Shown here piece after piece: positions 31,406 to 42,949 of a stretch of DNA of 64,000 bases. Location: positions 22,621,719-22,685,718 of the forward strand of contig CM043960.1 in assembly GCA_014529385.2 (NCBI GenBank), read 5' to 3'. Position 1 is the stretch's first letter; the number at the start of each line of letters is the position of its first letter. Source of the DNA: Adiantum capillus-veneris. Taxonomy: Eukaryota; Streptophyta; Polypodiopsida; Polypodiales; Pteridaceae. Made by a program: the position numbers and the translations under genes. The notes below the pieces were generated by a model. That model ran no database searches. It was not told the origin of the DNA and saw only the letters and a program-made list of their open reading frames with translations.

Positions 31406-32436
31406 CTAATAAAAAATCCAGCACACATTCACTGTGTCGATGGTAGTTTATCCTTTAGGAATGAGTTAGGGGAGGAAATTTTAGTTCAGGGACGTAATTG
31501 GAAATGGATAGCCCATCTAGTTAAGGCTAGTAGACTTATCAAAGGTCTACATAAGGGACAACAAATCTTCATAGTCAAACTAAACAAAGCTGAAGATTCA
31601 GAGGCTAACCAACTTCCGGAGTGACTTAAGAAAATTTCAGATGTGTTTCCAGAGGACTTCTCAAATTTACCTCCCCCAAGGGACATAGATCATGAGATAT
31701 AATGTTTCTAGGTAGTGAACCTATTTCCAAAAGACCTTACAAGATGTCTTTACCTGAAGCCATAGAACTCAAAGAACAACTTCGACAACTAATCGAGCAA
31801 GGATTCATCCGACCAAGTATTTCTCCATGGGGAGCACCTGTTTTGTTTCAGAAAAAGAAGGATGGATCCTTACGTCTTTGCATAGATTATCGAGGCCTTA
31901 ATCAGGTATCCATGAAGAGCAAGTACCCTATCCCTCACTCACACGAACTTTTGGACAGATTGCACGGGGCCGAAATGTTCACTAAAATTGATCTCAAGTC
32001 AGGATACCATCAAATCCGGATCAAAGAAGCAGACATATACAAGATTGCATTCAACACTTGATATGGGTACTATGAGTTCATAGTCATACCCTTTGGCCTT
32101 ACAAATGCACCCACAACTTTTAATCGGCTTATGCAAAATATATTTCGAGAAAACCTGGATGATTTTGTTCTAGTATTATTCGATGATATATTGATATATT
32201 TTAAAGATGCTAAGGAGCATGAGGAACATGTATGCAAGGTCTTGAGTATTCCTCGACAACATCAACTATATGCCAAGATGAGCAAATGTGTCTTTTGCAC
32301 TCCTGAAGTCACCTATCTTGGATTTATCATATCTTCTGAGGGGATCTCAGTGGATCCTACAAAGGTGAAGGACATAATAGAATGGACACAACCCAAAACT
32401 ATCAGTGAGATTCGAGGGTTTCTAGGTATTACATGA
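31406..32436 (+). pseudogene. chromovirus reverse transcriptase
   Basis: LKKISDVFPEDFSNLPPPRD marks the protease-RT connector. RT motifs: [49 protein letters not shown] (motif A, Asp kept), PFGLTNAPTTFNRLM, and VLFDDILIY (the F-D-D catalytic box). TGA replaces a likely Arg in AFNT-stop-YGYYEF. The thumb reads FCTPEVTYLGFIISSEGISV. Confidence 0.9.
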
Positions 32437-33000
32437 TGGGATAGAATATTCGTCAAAGATTATGCACTCATTGCTGCACCATTGACTCAGCTAGTCAAGA
32501 AATCCTCCAAGCTTACATGGGAGAGAGAATAAGAAGATTTTTCAACAACTGAAACAATACCTCACCTCCGCTCCTGTACTCAAGCTACCCGATTTTACTC
32601 AAAATTTTGAGGTGGTAACAGATGCAAGTGGACTCGCTGTAGGAGGAGTCTTAGTACAGGAAGGTCGACCAATTGTCTACACTTCAAGAAAATTAAGGCT
32701 TCATGAGTTGAACTATCCAACTCATAACTTAGAATTATTAATTTTTATTCATGCCCCCAAGTTATGGAGACATTATCTATTGGGACGCCAATTTCAATTG
32801 ATCACGGATCACCAAAGTCTAAAGTGGATTTTTCCCAACCAACTCTTAACATGAGACAAAGACGTTGGATAGAACTTCTTTAAGAATACGATTTCCAAAT
32901 AAAATACAGTCTCGACAATGAAAATGTGGTTGCCGATGCCCTTAGCAGAAAATCCTTCCTTGGAGCCATCTCCATGGCCAACAATTCAATATTGGATAAG
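32437..33000 (+). pseudogene. chromovirus RNase H
   Basis: Catalytic-site words: VVTDASGLAVGGVL (Asp), YPTHNLELLIF (Glu), QLITDHQSLKWIF (Asp), then ENVVADALSRKSF near 32920. Stops occur at probable Gln/Trp codons, with at least one frameshift near 32530. Confidence 0.85.
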
Positions 33001-34020
33001 GTGAGGGAATGCTCACAGAAAGATGAAGCCTATCTTCAAATAATTCAAATTCTCAACTAAGAAGATGCAACATAAAAAGAAAAAGCCCTAGTTAAGGACC
33101 ATTCTATGGACAATGGCCTTCTTTACTACAGACATCGACTTTACATTCCTAAGGATACCTCCCTAAAGTAGTTAATTCTTCATGAAGGTCATGATATCCT
33201 AGTATCAGGACACCTGGGATATGAAAAAACTCTTAATACCTTGAGAAAGAGCTACTTCTGGACGGGAATGAAGAGGGATGTACTTTGATACGTCAGACAA
33301 TGCCTCTCTTGTCAGAGAAACAAGGCTGAACGAGTGATGATGGTAGGAAAGCTGCAACCCTTGGACGTACCTTAAATGAAGTGGAAATTCATTAGCATGG
33401 ATTTTGTCACGGTTCTTCCCACGGTTCAGGGAGGGTATGAATCCCTAATGGTATTCGTGGATATGCTTACTAAAGCATCTCATCTAATACCAATAAAAAC
33501 CATTTACAATGCACTGGATATAAGCCGGATCTTTGTTAAAGAGATCTTTAGACTACATGGACTTCCAAAGAGAATTATCAGTGCGAGGGATGCAAAGTTC
33601 ACTTCTAAGTTTTGGAAGGCTCTATTTGAAGCTTTAGGAACACAACTATGCTTTAGCTCGACATATCATCCTCAGACAGACGGACAGACGGAATGGGTAA
33701 ACCAAGTAATTAAAGATATCCTTCGAGCTTATTGCAGTAGAGAACCTCGCAAGTGGATTCAATTTCTTCCCTTGGTAGAATTTGCCTATAACTCCTCTTT
33801 CCATAAAAGGATTGGGATGTCACCTTTCAATGCTCTATATGGGCATAAATGCATATCACCATTGAATTTTTCTGACCCTACTATAAGGATAGAAGCCTCA
33901 AAAAAAATACTGGAGGAAATGGAAGCCCAAACCAAAGCCATACAACAAGATATTCAGGCGGCTAAGGATCGTCAAAAGCATTATGTAGACAAAAAACAAT
34001 CCGATCGAATCTTCAAATAA
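33001..34020 (+). pseudogene. chromovirus integrase
   Basis: HHCC zinc site: HEGHDILVSGHLGYEKT and CLSCQRNKAE. Core triad: SMDFVTVLP (Asp), ISARDAKFTSKFW (second Asp), HPQTDGQTEWVNQ (Glu), with usual spacing. From 33376 the frame is open for over 200 codons, so this is the best preserved part of the element. Upstream stops (for example V-P-stop-M-K-W) are at likely Gln or Arg codons. Confidence 0.9.
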
Positions 34021-34430
34021 GGAGAGGTCTTTCTTCGAGTGCGTCCACAAAGAGCAATCTATCTCTGGGAAATTTCTAAAAGCTTAATTCCCGATATTGC
34101 GGTCCTTATGAAATATTCAAGGTTCTAAGTGATCAAGCCTATAAATTAAAGATGTCCGAACATATCAAAGTTCATGATGTATTTCACGTCAGCCTACTAA
34201 AATCCTATATCCCAAACCCCAATCATGTATTAAAAAATGAACAAATTGTAATGCAATAGCAAGAAGTGCTTTAACTTCAGCCAGATTGTATCCTGGAAAC
34301 TAGAGAAAGAACTCTTAGAAATAGAGTAATCAGGGAATATTTGGTAAAATGTAAAGATTATCCCAGTGAAGATGCTACTTGGGAAGATGAAACATCTCTT
34401 CTCAAAGACTTTCCCAATTTCGATTGAGAT
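34021..34430 (+). pseudogene. integrase tail and chromodomain
   Basis: After a TAA the reading covers the region leading to a chromodomain: NRVIREYLVKCKDYPSEDAT and WEDETSLL (34326-34400). W-K-D-Y usually has W where C now stands. In chromoviruses this domain is thought to guide insertion to particular chromatin. Confidence 0.85.
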
Positions 34431-34449
34431 GAGGGCATCTCAAATTCTT

Positions 34450-34462
34450 AAGTTGGGGAGAT
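34450..34462 (+). promoter_or_regulatory. polypurine tract
   Basis: AAGTTGGGGAGAT lies directly before the 3' LTR start and would prime plus-strand synthesis. Confidence 0.75.
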
Positions 34463-37167
34463 TTTAAGGTTTCCACCTTTCTAGCTGTAGGGAAATGAAG
34501 TCAAGCTGTAGAAAAAAGCATTGGATGTACAAACAGGTAAAACATTACCTCCAAAGGAGTTAAAATTGGTATTTTTAAAATCTTAAGCACAACAAATCTA
34601 TAGTTAGAAACTATTAGAACTGAATTCGGGTAAAAACTGACACCGCTTTCTCTTTTGAAAAATTCACTGTCACTTTAATTTGTAAAAATAATTGGATGGT
34701 TTTTAGTAATCATTAAAGATTAGGACTTTCATTATAACCCTTAGATATTTTCCTAGATATTTTCATAATAGCATGGGTATTGGGAGAGGATATCTGGAAT
34801 TGCCAAGGACTGTTTTAGCAGCAAGGGGCGCCTTCTTGAGGATTGGGGCAGTTAGTAAACATAATAAGTATGTCATGATAATTAGATTTTGATCAAAAAG
34901 TTAATATAGTTATTTTATTAAGCTAAAATAGATTGATTTTAGCTTAAAATAAAAATATGAAATTAGCTAATCAAGTTAGATAATTTTAAGATAACTATGA
35001 GAGTTAGTAAACATCATAAGTAAAACGTGATAATTAGTTTATGATCAGAAAGTTACTCTAGCTACTTAATATATTCAAAAAAAGATTGATTTTAGCTGAA
35101 AATAAACAAGAACAACTATCTAATCAAATTAGATAATTATAAGATAATTATGAGAGATAGTAAACATCATATGTAAATTGTAATAATTAGCTTATGGTAA
35201 AAAAAAAATGCAGCTATTTAATTAAGCCAATACAGAGCGATCTTCGCTAAAAATAAAAAGGACAAATTAGCTAATTAAGTTGGATAATTATAAGATAAAT
35301 ATCAGTTATTAAACATCATAAGTAAGCCGTGATAATTAGCTTATGGCCAGAAAGTTAATCTAGCTATTTAATTAAACCAAAAGACTAATTTTAGCTAAAA
35401 ATTAAAAGAAAAAAATTAGAGAACTAACTTGGATAATTACAATGTAATTACCAAAGTTAAAAAATATTATCATCTGATTGTGATAGTTATAGCATAATTA
35501 GTTAATTAGTTAATGTAATTATAAAAGATAAAAAATCCTACTTTAAGCTAAAACTTAATTAGGATAAATAAAAATTACAGTTAAAAGTTTCTAAAAAATT
35601 TGTTAGAAGTGTAAACCATTGATATGAAGTTGAGTAAATTTTATCTTTAGGAGTTAATGAATCTAATAAATATTAAGCAAAAATTAAGCAAATTTTAAGC
35701 TTAATAAAGATAGAGAAATTTGAAAAAAGATGCAAAAATTTATACAAAAATTAAGAGAGCTTAGAAAACCCTTAAGTAAACTGTGATAAAGTTATCTTAC
35801 CTATATAAACAAATAAAAATTAACTAAGTGAAGAAATTACTATGTAGAACTATAAATTTAACCTTAGTTGGGATAAAAAGAGAAATTAGATTGAATACGA
35901 AGGTTAAGTCAAGTTTTTGGATGATTTACCTAATAAATGACGTCTTTTTTTATAAAGATAGAAGTCATGGCACCAAAAAGAACCCGAGTCAATCCTCAAT
36001 CTGATGATGAGGGTAGTATTCCCAAGAGAGCTAGAGATTCACACGACGACGAGGACGGGCCTAGTAGTAGGCCTATTGATGAAAGCATTCAGGTCCAAAC
36101 ACTGCAACGAATGTCCGACCAGTCCCAAATGAGTCTTCATTATAATTTAAGTTTGAATAATTTAAGTTTTTCTTTACATATTAATATTGCATACGTAAAA
36201 AAGGGAGTAAGGAATTAGAAAAGTAAAACTGGCAGAAAACGGAAGACATCTTTCAAGAAACCAACGTGCACTTGTTTGTAAATTATGAAGAAATTTTTTG
36301 GGTTAAGACTGGTTGACTCAGGAAATAATGATTGGTTATCCTTAATACAGCTTGTCTCAAGACACCTCTGATTCCTTGGAATATTTTCACTTCAGGTGAT
36401 GAGTAATGATGGCTTGTCAATCATGGATGAGTCGGTTTTTCCTATGTACTTGGAGTCTGTCCTTCCTACATGTGTATGTTTGTGGATACTACTTAGGATA
36501 CCGTTTTTATCCTAGGGGAACCGTTCGGTTGTATGGGCAACTAGTTTGGCGTATGGGCGCTCCGAACTTTGGGTGATGGGTTTCTACCCGGATTATGAAT
36601 AAGGAATGGTGCTGTTTGTTTGACCCATGTATAGGTGTGATTGAGACAAGTGGAGTACATGTCAGGGTTGTCAAGATATATTATAAAAGTGATCGTACCT
36701 TGTCTTAAGTTTAAAGATGTTGTTTTCTAAAAGACCGTTTTCAATGCTGATTTCCATGACTTGTCTTAATGAATTACTGTGCGAAAAAGTTAAAAATAAA
36801 TCCATTATTTAAATGTTAAAACACATGGTAGTAATTAGGAAACAAAAGAATCATGTGTGAGTGCAGGGTGGTAAGTGGAGATTGATCAAGGTTGTCAATC
36901 ATGGACGGGTGGACTTAAAACATTTAGAAAACTTCTTCTATTGGAAGAGGAGTTTACTAGCGGTTGTGCCCTCACATTTGTTAGGAAAAAAAGCGTTGGT
37001 TGAGACAGGATTAGGTCTTCTTCTAGGGCTATAGACCCAAGCCATTGTCAATGGTAAAGGTCTAATCCTTGGATCCTTCTTACTCAGAGACTCTGACTTT
37101 TAATAGGCCTAGAGACATGTCAAGGACCCCATCCCAATTTTGGTATTGGTGGGTTGGGGATCTCGCA
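34463..37167 (+). mobile_element. 3' LTR of the chromovirus, internally deleted
   Basis: Aligns with the 5' LTR from its first bases (TTTTAAGGTTTCC) to its end (GATCTCGCA). It is about 935 bases shorter: after GAGGATTGGGGCAG (near 34850) it jumps to AT-rich repeat units, omitting the segment that holds the TATA box in the 5' LTR. Confidence 0.85.
35967..36218 (+). CDS. LTR-encoded small ORF, basic/acidic N-terminus
   Basis: ATG at 35967 gives MAPKRTRVNPQSDDEGSIPK followed by RARDSHDDEDGPSSRPIDES, ending at a TAG near 36218 (83 residues). Basic clusters K-R-x-R and K-R-A-R flank an acidic stretch, a look of a nuclear-localisation or gag N-terminal segment. The 5' LTR carries the same ORF with the same acidic/basic pattern. 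No known domain. Whether it is ever translated or spliced to gag is unknown. Confidence 0.4.
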   Translation: MAPKRTRVNPQSDDEGSIPKRARDSHDDEDGPSSRPIDESIQVQTLQRMSDQSQMSLHYNLSLNNLSFSLHINIAYVKKGVRN

Positions 37168-37239
37168 ACCAGTGTTTTCAGTTTTCAATCCCTCTTTCCG
37201 AAAATACGATGGAGTTGTTGAGGCTAATTTCTTTGTTGT

Positions 37240-37663
37240 AGCCCAATACTTTGGTAGCCCATTGAGCCTATTCTTCGCCATTTTCTCATTGCAATGAGTG
37301 CTCCCATCGCTATCCATTATCGGCTTCATCATCGTCTACATTTTAAGTCCCTTCATTCCTCTGCCATCGAGCGCAAATCAGCCTCAAATCTATTCCTTGG
37401 TGGCCATCAACAACTCCTTATCGAGACGGATCCATAGGTGCATCAAATCAACCCCGGAGGTGCTTCATTTTGAAGAGTTACCATGGCAACATTAGTCAGT
37501 AGAGTTTGCATTGAGATATTGCATGTATGTACATTCCATTTACGTAATCAAAAGCAAATATCACATAAATGGAAGGTTGAGAAGGTTGCAAGGAAACAAG
37601 TAAAGATTTGTGGAAGTGTAAAGTCTAAATCTTGTCACAATCTCAATTCAGTTGCGTTCGACA
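37240..37663 (+). repeat. rearranged LTR-like repeat, copy A, followed by a primer-site-like word
   Basis: 37297-37483 matches 38085-38268, and 37484-37663 matches 41237-41562. TTGGTATTAGAGCTTTG follows at about 37664-37680, close to the tRNA-iMet primer site, so copy A probably ends a 5' LTR. Confidence 0.5.
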
Positions 37664-37710
37664 TTGGTATTAGAGCTTTGTGATTTTGCACTAATCTGCT
37701 AATCTTTGAT

Positions 37711-37738
37711 TTTCTCTCTCTCTCTCTCTCTCTCTCTA
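37711..37738. repeat. (TC)n microsatellite
   Basis: About 28 bases of TC repeats just downstream of the primer-site-like word. Confidence 0.9.
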
Positions 37739-38029
37739 GTATTTGAATGTGTGTTGTAGCGTTTCACCCAAGGCTGCTTCTCTGACTCGGGGAAGCGCAG
37801 GACCCGCCATTGCGTGTGGGACCATGCGCCTTGAGTGTAGGAAATGAAAACAATGTATACTAGGGATTACAATTGTGGTGCGTGTGTGAGAGTAGTTGAC
37901 TTGGTTGTGTGCGCTCGACCACCTCAAAATAGAGAAATCCTAGCATGGATATTTGCAATCATAAATTCTTCGACATGACAGATCACATCATTGAAGACAT
38001 GCACTAGAAACATGAAGGTGTTGATTGCA

Positions 38030-38330
38030 GTACTTTGGCAGATCATTGAACCTCTTCTTGGCCATTTCCTCCCCACATCGAGTGCTCCCATTGCTATCCA
38101 TTATTGGCTCCATCATCATCTGTGTTTGCAGTCCTTCAGCCCTCTCACATTAGGAGCGCAAATCAGCCCCAGATTTATCCCTTGGGTGGCGATCAACACC
38201 TTCTTATCGAGACGGATCCAAAGGTGCATCAAATCAGTCCTGGAAGTGCTTCATTTTGAAGAGTTACTGTTATAAGCTTGGACACTCCAAGTGAGAAATC
38301 AATAGCAACACACAAGCAGAAACATTGAAC

Positions 38331-38385
<55 letters not shown>

Positions 38386-38945
38386 CAAAGGCACGGTAGA
38401 GTCTCACCTAGATGCACTGGCCCCAAAGATTGGTTCCCTTTTGGTATTTCTTTATTATTGCTCACAACAAAGTATAACTTCCAAGGGTCCTCTGCTCTTA
38501 GATCCGTCCAGATGCTCTGCAGAGTGAGGTCCCAAGGGCCTTATAGACATTACATGGGATGCCCAAAAGTAGAGCCCCAAAAGCATCGCACTCAAAAGTA
38601 TAGTACCCAAAAGCACAATACCCAAAAGCACTTTACTCAAAAGCCCACAAAAAACTGTCACCTAATTAGCCAGCGCAAAACGTGGAAATTCGTATAAGCT
38701 TCCACGTACACAGCTAGCGCAATTTATGAAAATTTTGTACAGCAACAACCACGTTAGCATCCGTACAACATGCCATGTTAGCATGTCAATGCGTTTTACG
38801 GAAAGCATCTTGAGAGTTTAAGTTTTGGACTTTTAGGGTTTTAGACCCCTTGACTGGTGCTTCTTAGCTTTAGGACTTTTGGATTCCGTTTCTCTTGTTC
38901 ACTCGGCCATTTCTCTTCCAGTTGGGCATGCCACATCATCACTTT
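38030..38945 (+). repeat. rearranged LTR-like repeat, copy B
   Basis: 38030-38268 matches copy A; 38268-38945 matches 40508-41236, starting TATAAGCTTGGACACTCCAA and ending GGCATGCCACATCATCACTT. An (AG)n tract occupies 38334-38382 at the same place as in copy C. Confidence 0.6.
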
Positions 38946-40507
38946 AAGACATTCCCCCCTCTTGCAAGAATTGAAATCGCCTTGATTACGCCTGCCAAAA
39001 CTCCCAAAGGACAGAAACTTTCTTCAATAGACATTGACTCTATGTACTCATGCACCAGACTCCACCAATCTAGCACATGTACAAATCTAGCACTTGTACA
39101 AAGACATCGGTCACTAATCAGTCACATTTCTGTCGAGGGTCTCAGATACAAATCATGATCATCGTAACCATTTAGCAATCACATCCAGACCACGCTCATC
39201 GTTTCACGGATGTCTTGATCTACTAAATCTTGTTACTGTCAGATTCATATCCTTTCATTTCACATTTAAGCCAAACCAACCATGCCCATGACCATCCTCA
39301 CAAGACAATACATCCACATAGCATGCAATTCACAAAATCTACTGATCTCTAACAAATGTCTAGATGCACCAAGTTTGAATAATTCATCAGACAAAAGGCT
39401 GCATACATTTCATCTTTCTCTACATGTCTCTAACAGTACACACATGAAATAGCACATGTTTTCAATTCAATCAAAGAAATTTCCAATTCCGTGCATATAT
39501 GTTCATAAAGTCATTCCGCAAAATATTGTTAGCCCGTTAGTACCCTAAAATCTCAACAAGAAATTAGTGACTTTATTCAATCTAGGAAATTTGTGACAAA
39601 GGAGTGGAGTGGTTTCCCTCTTGTGCAGTTTGCATCACACCATATTCAACTTGCTGATTCATTGGTAACTTTTGCATAGATACTGATTATGGTCCAAAAG
39701 CTTTAAGGTACCTATCTAAAGAGAATTTGTGATGTTCTCCTCCTAGATCCACTTTGCATTGAGGGCTAAAAAGTACCCTAGACCAAATCAACCGGTGGAC
39801 CTAGCTTACTTTTCTGTTCCTTTCTTGTGCCCTGCGACCTTGTGGGAGCCTCGCTGGCCTCCCTATCCTTGGCACCTCAATCTGGATATGTGGAATTCTC
39901 TGATCTACTAGCTGATCCCTTTCCTTTCTCTCCTTATGCCTTCGGGCTTGTGGGTAGCCTCACTAGCCTCCCCTGTCCACTGGCACGTCAGTCTCAATCG
40001 TTGGAACCTTGAGACACACTATCATATGATCCCCATTCTTCTCCAGAATCCTCTGATAACCTTGCATATGGTACCCTTAAATCGTTGGAACCCTCGGATG
40101 CGCTACCATCTGATTCTCTTATTCTTCAGATGCTTCACATATTTCGAGTTCTAGGAGTACTTCATTAATCTTTTCACACACGTTTCAACATGTAGTCGAT
40201 GTTTGTACTCGACTCTGTCAAACTTCCTCGCCGGAAATTTGTCCATGGATGGCATTTCAGGGTGGCCCCCACTCTGTGGTTATTTCATGTTTTGATGGCC
40301 CTTAAAACAAAGCGATGAAGAGGGGATTGCGCCTGATGCGCGATGGACTAAGGGTGGGAGTGGCTAAAAATTCTGGAGGAAGGACATGCAAATTCCTTCA
40401 CAAACAAAATCTTGATTGCTCTGTCATATTCTCCTCGAGAACCTATGTGTGCTACAGAAGGGATTGGATCCTGCGTAGAAGAAGAATCTATGTGTGCTCT
40501 CATACCA
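38946..40507. other. no gene seen; possible retroelement linker near 39830-40130
   Basis: A Ser/Pro/Leu-rich stretch with the repeated phrase (S)LEPxD(A/T)L resembles the Ser/Pro-rich linker of copia polyproteins, but no catalytic motif supports it. Confidence 0.3.
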
Positions 40508-40614
40508 CTACTATAAGCTTGGACACTCCAAATGAGAATTCAATAGAAATGCACGAACAGAAACTGAAAAATCATTGATCTTTACGCGCACATGTACGCA
40601 TGCGCACGCGCGCG

Positions 40615-40709
<95 letters not shown>

Positions 40710-41387
40710 ACACGGCACGACGGAGTTTTGTGTCCAGATGCACTGGCCCCAAATATTGGGGGCCCTTTCGGTATTTCTTTATTATTGGTTACAACAAAGT
40801 ACAACTCTCGAGGTCCTCTACTCTCAGACTCTGCGTCCAAATTCTCTGGAGAGTGAGGCTCCAAGGGTCCTTATGCCCAAAAACAGATCCCCAAAAGCAT
40901 GATCTTCAAAAGCACAGTACCCAAAAGCACTATACTTAAAAGCCCATGAAAAATTACAAGTTAATCAGCCAGCACAAAATGCTAAAATTTGTATAGGTAC
41001 AGCAGTCGCAATTCATGAAAATTTTGAACAGCAGCAACAACGTCAACATCCATACCATATGCCACATCATCATGTGAGTGCGTTTTATGAAAATCATCTT
41101 CAAAGTTCAAGCTTTGGATTCTTAGAGCTTTAGGACCCTTAATCGGCGCTTCCTGGATTTAGGACTTGCGGATTTTGAGTCTCGTCCACTCGGCTATTTG
41201 TCTATCTTTTAGGCATGGCACATCATCACTTTATGAAAGTTACCGTGGTGACATCCCCTATTTGAGTAGCAGAGTTTGCATTGAGGTATTGCATGTGTGT
41301 ACATTCCATTTATGAAATCAAAAACAAACACCATATTGACAACGGTGTAGGGGCCCCTTGAGAGGGTTGGTTGGGACCCATTGGGTG

Positions 41388-41435
<48 letters not shown>

Positions 41436-41562
41436 ATTCTCTCTACAAAGAAATAAAAGGAATTATCATTTGTGCTAAGTAGCACCGATTCAAGGAAGGA
41501 AAGAAGTAAAGATTTGTGGAGGTGTAAAGTCTAGTTCTTGTCACTATTTCAATTCCTCTGCA
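40508..41562 (+). repeat. LTR-like repeat, copy C (most complete)
   Basis: Starts TATAAGCTTGGACACTCCAA and ends near TTCAATTCCTCTGCA. It joins the front part seen in copy B and the end part seen in copy A, so about 1.05 kb may be one full LTR. It holds (CG)n(AG)n at 40606-40706 and (TC)n at 41391-41433. Confidence 0.5.
40606..40706. repeat. (CG)n(AG)n microsatellite
   Basis: A short CG run followed by about 89 bases of AG. Long open frames across it are artefacts. Confidence 0.95.
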
Positions 41563-42240
41563 CTTGAAAAATTCTCCTTATGCCATGATGCAAGAGCGGC
41601 CATTGATTTTATTGAAAGAATTGCTTGATACAAGGTAACAGAGAAAATGGCGGAGCAACTTTTGTGGCACTTTTTGACCTTGCAATCTTTTTGATATCTG
41701 TTTGCTACACACTCAAGATTTTTCTCCATGTCTACATACTCCTTTCTAAAGAAAATGCAATCATTAGCGTAAGCATGAATGGAATTATAGTTTATTCTTA
41801 AATTTCGTAGGACCTTTCTTGCATCATCTCTCAAAGCTTGCATCACATTATAGCTCACAATATGTGTTCTTTAGGGAGTTTACATATAGAGAAGCATCAA
41901 CGAACTTATGATAAAGTATTATCATTTCATAATTATAGTTAACATAGCGTGAACAATCACCTGAAAAGTTATGTAACTCGTGTCACCTGATCAAAACTTT
42001 GCTTGCATGTTGAGAAGAACCAATTGCATTTTTCATTTGGAAACTTTAGCTCCTTCGTATAGTGTTGTGTCAGCCTCACGTTTCATATCATCACAAACAA
42101 GCCGTGTAGAGTCTATGATTGTTTCAATCCTTTCGTTAATTTTTGGCTCATACATCTCTTGGTTGGCATGCTGCTCTGTGCTGTCAACCTTTGAGCTTGT
42201 TGACACTTCAAGTATAGCTGTGTGTAATGGAAATGGCCTA
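41563..42240 (-). pseudogene. CACTA transposase (TNP2 type) N-terminal fragment
   Basis: The minus strand reads READTTLYEGAKVSK-stop-KMQLVLLNMQAKF, then ALRDDARKVLRNLRINYNSI, HAYANDCIFFRKEYVDME and VANRYQKD. These follow the TNP2 order L-Y-x-G-C-x-x-(F/L)-S, L-N-x-K-x-x-x-x-W, and H-A-C-P-N-D-C-I-L-Y-R-K-E-Y then C-x-x-C-G-x-x-R-Y-K. The two zinc-like cysteine pairs are mostly lost. It directly abuts the end of repeat copy C. Confidence 0.75.
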
Positions 42241-42900
42241 TGAACTTTAAGAATATCGAAATTAGGAAAATTAAAGAGAGCATTTTTGTGAGACTACTTT
42301 GAGAGCATAGAGGGTGAACTTAATTGACAGTAGCAACATAATCATAGTACTTAACTAACTTGGCATGAACAATACTTTTGAAAGAGAGAGAGTTTAGAGA
42401 ACTTGACAACAATTGAGGACCGGATTTATGTGGAGCCGGTTCCCCCTCCAATAGGCTTTTGTATTATAGATTCTCCCATCAAGAGAGACTTGGTACAATA
42501 TAATCTTTGTGTTCCTTGTGACCTAGGTGATGCAATGAAGATGGAAAGCTTCATGCATCATGAGCTTAACATAGACTTAGTAAAAAGCATTAACTATCCA
42601 CAGTCTCAATCCCAAGGTCTCAAATACCTTCAAAGGTGGAGAGAGCTAGCGGGGAATGAGGGTAGGGAAGAAAAGAAGAAACATTTATAGGAGAAAGAAA
42701 GAGTTCCTCACTTATTGTCACTCTTCTTGCTAGCATACATAATAGCATAGTAATGAAGATGGAGAAGATGTCAAGCTTAAGCATTGAAGCATGGCTCTTA
42801 GTTGGATTTACATTCCATAGCCTAGAGTGTTGGTGTAGGCTCTCAACTTCTCTACTAGCTTGGACAAGGAGATGGAGCTCTTGCACTTTGCACTTCACAC

Positions 42901-42949
<49 letters not shown>

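Larger units (their letters stand above)
25573..37167 (+). mobile_element. complete but decayed Ty3/gypsy chromovirus with long AT-rich LTRs
   Basis: Two long direct repeats (25573-29212 and 34463-37167) bound an internal region with primer site, gag, protease, RT, RNase H, integrase and chromodomain, then a polypurine tract. The chromodomain and domain order place it among plant chromoviruses. No matching target-site duplication is obvious beside the LTR ends. The LTRs have diverged by substitutions and by a large deletion in the 3' copy, and pol has many stops, so the insertion is old. Confidence 0.9.

Noticed and set aside
42403-42690. 95-codon ORF as a host gene
   Set aside because: No domain, and adjacent to CACTA and microsatellite DNA; chance is the simplest reading.
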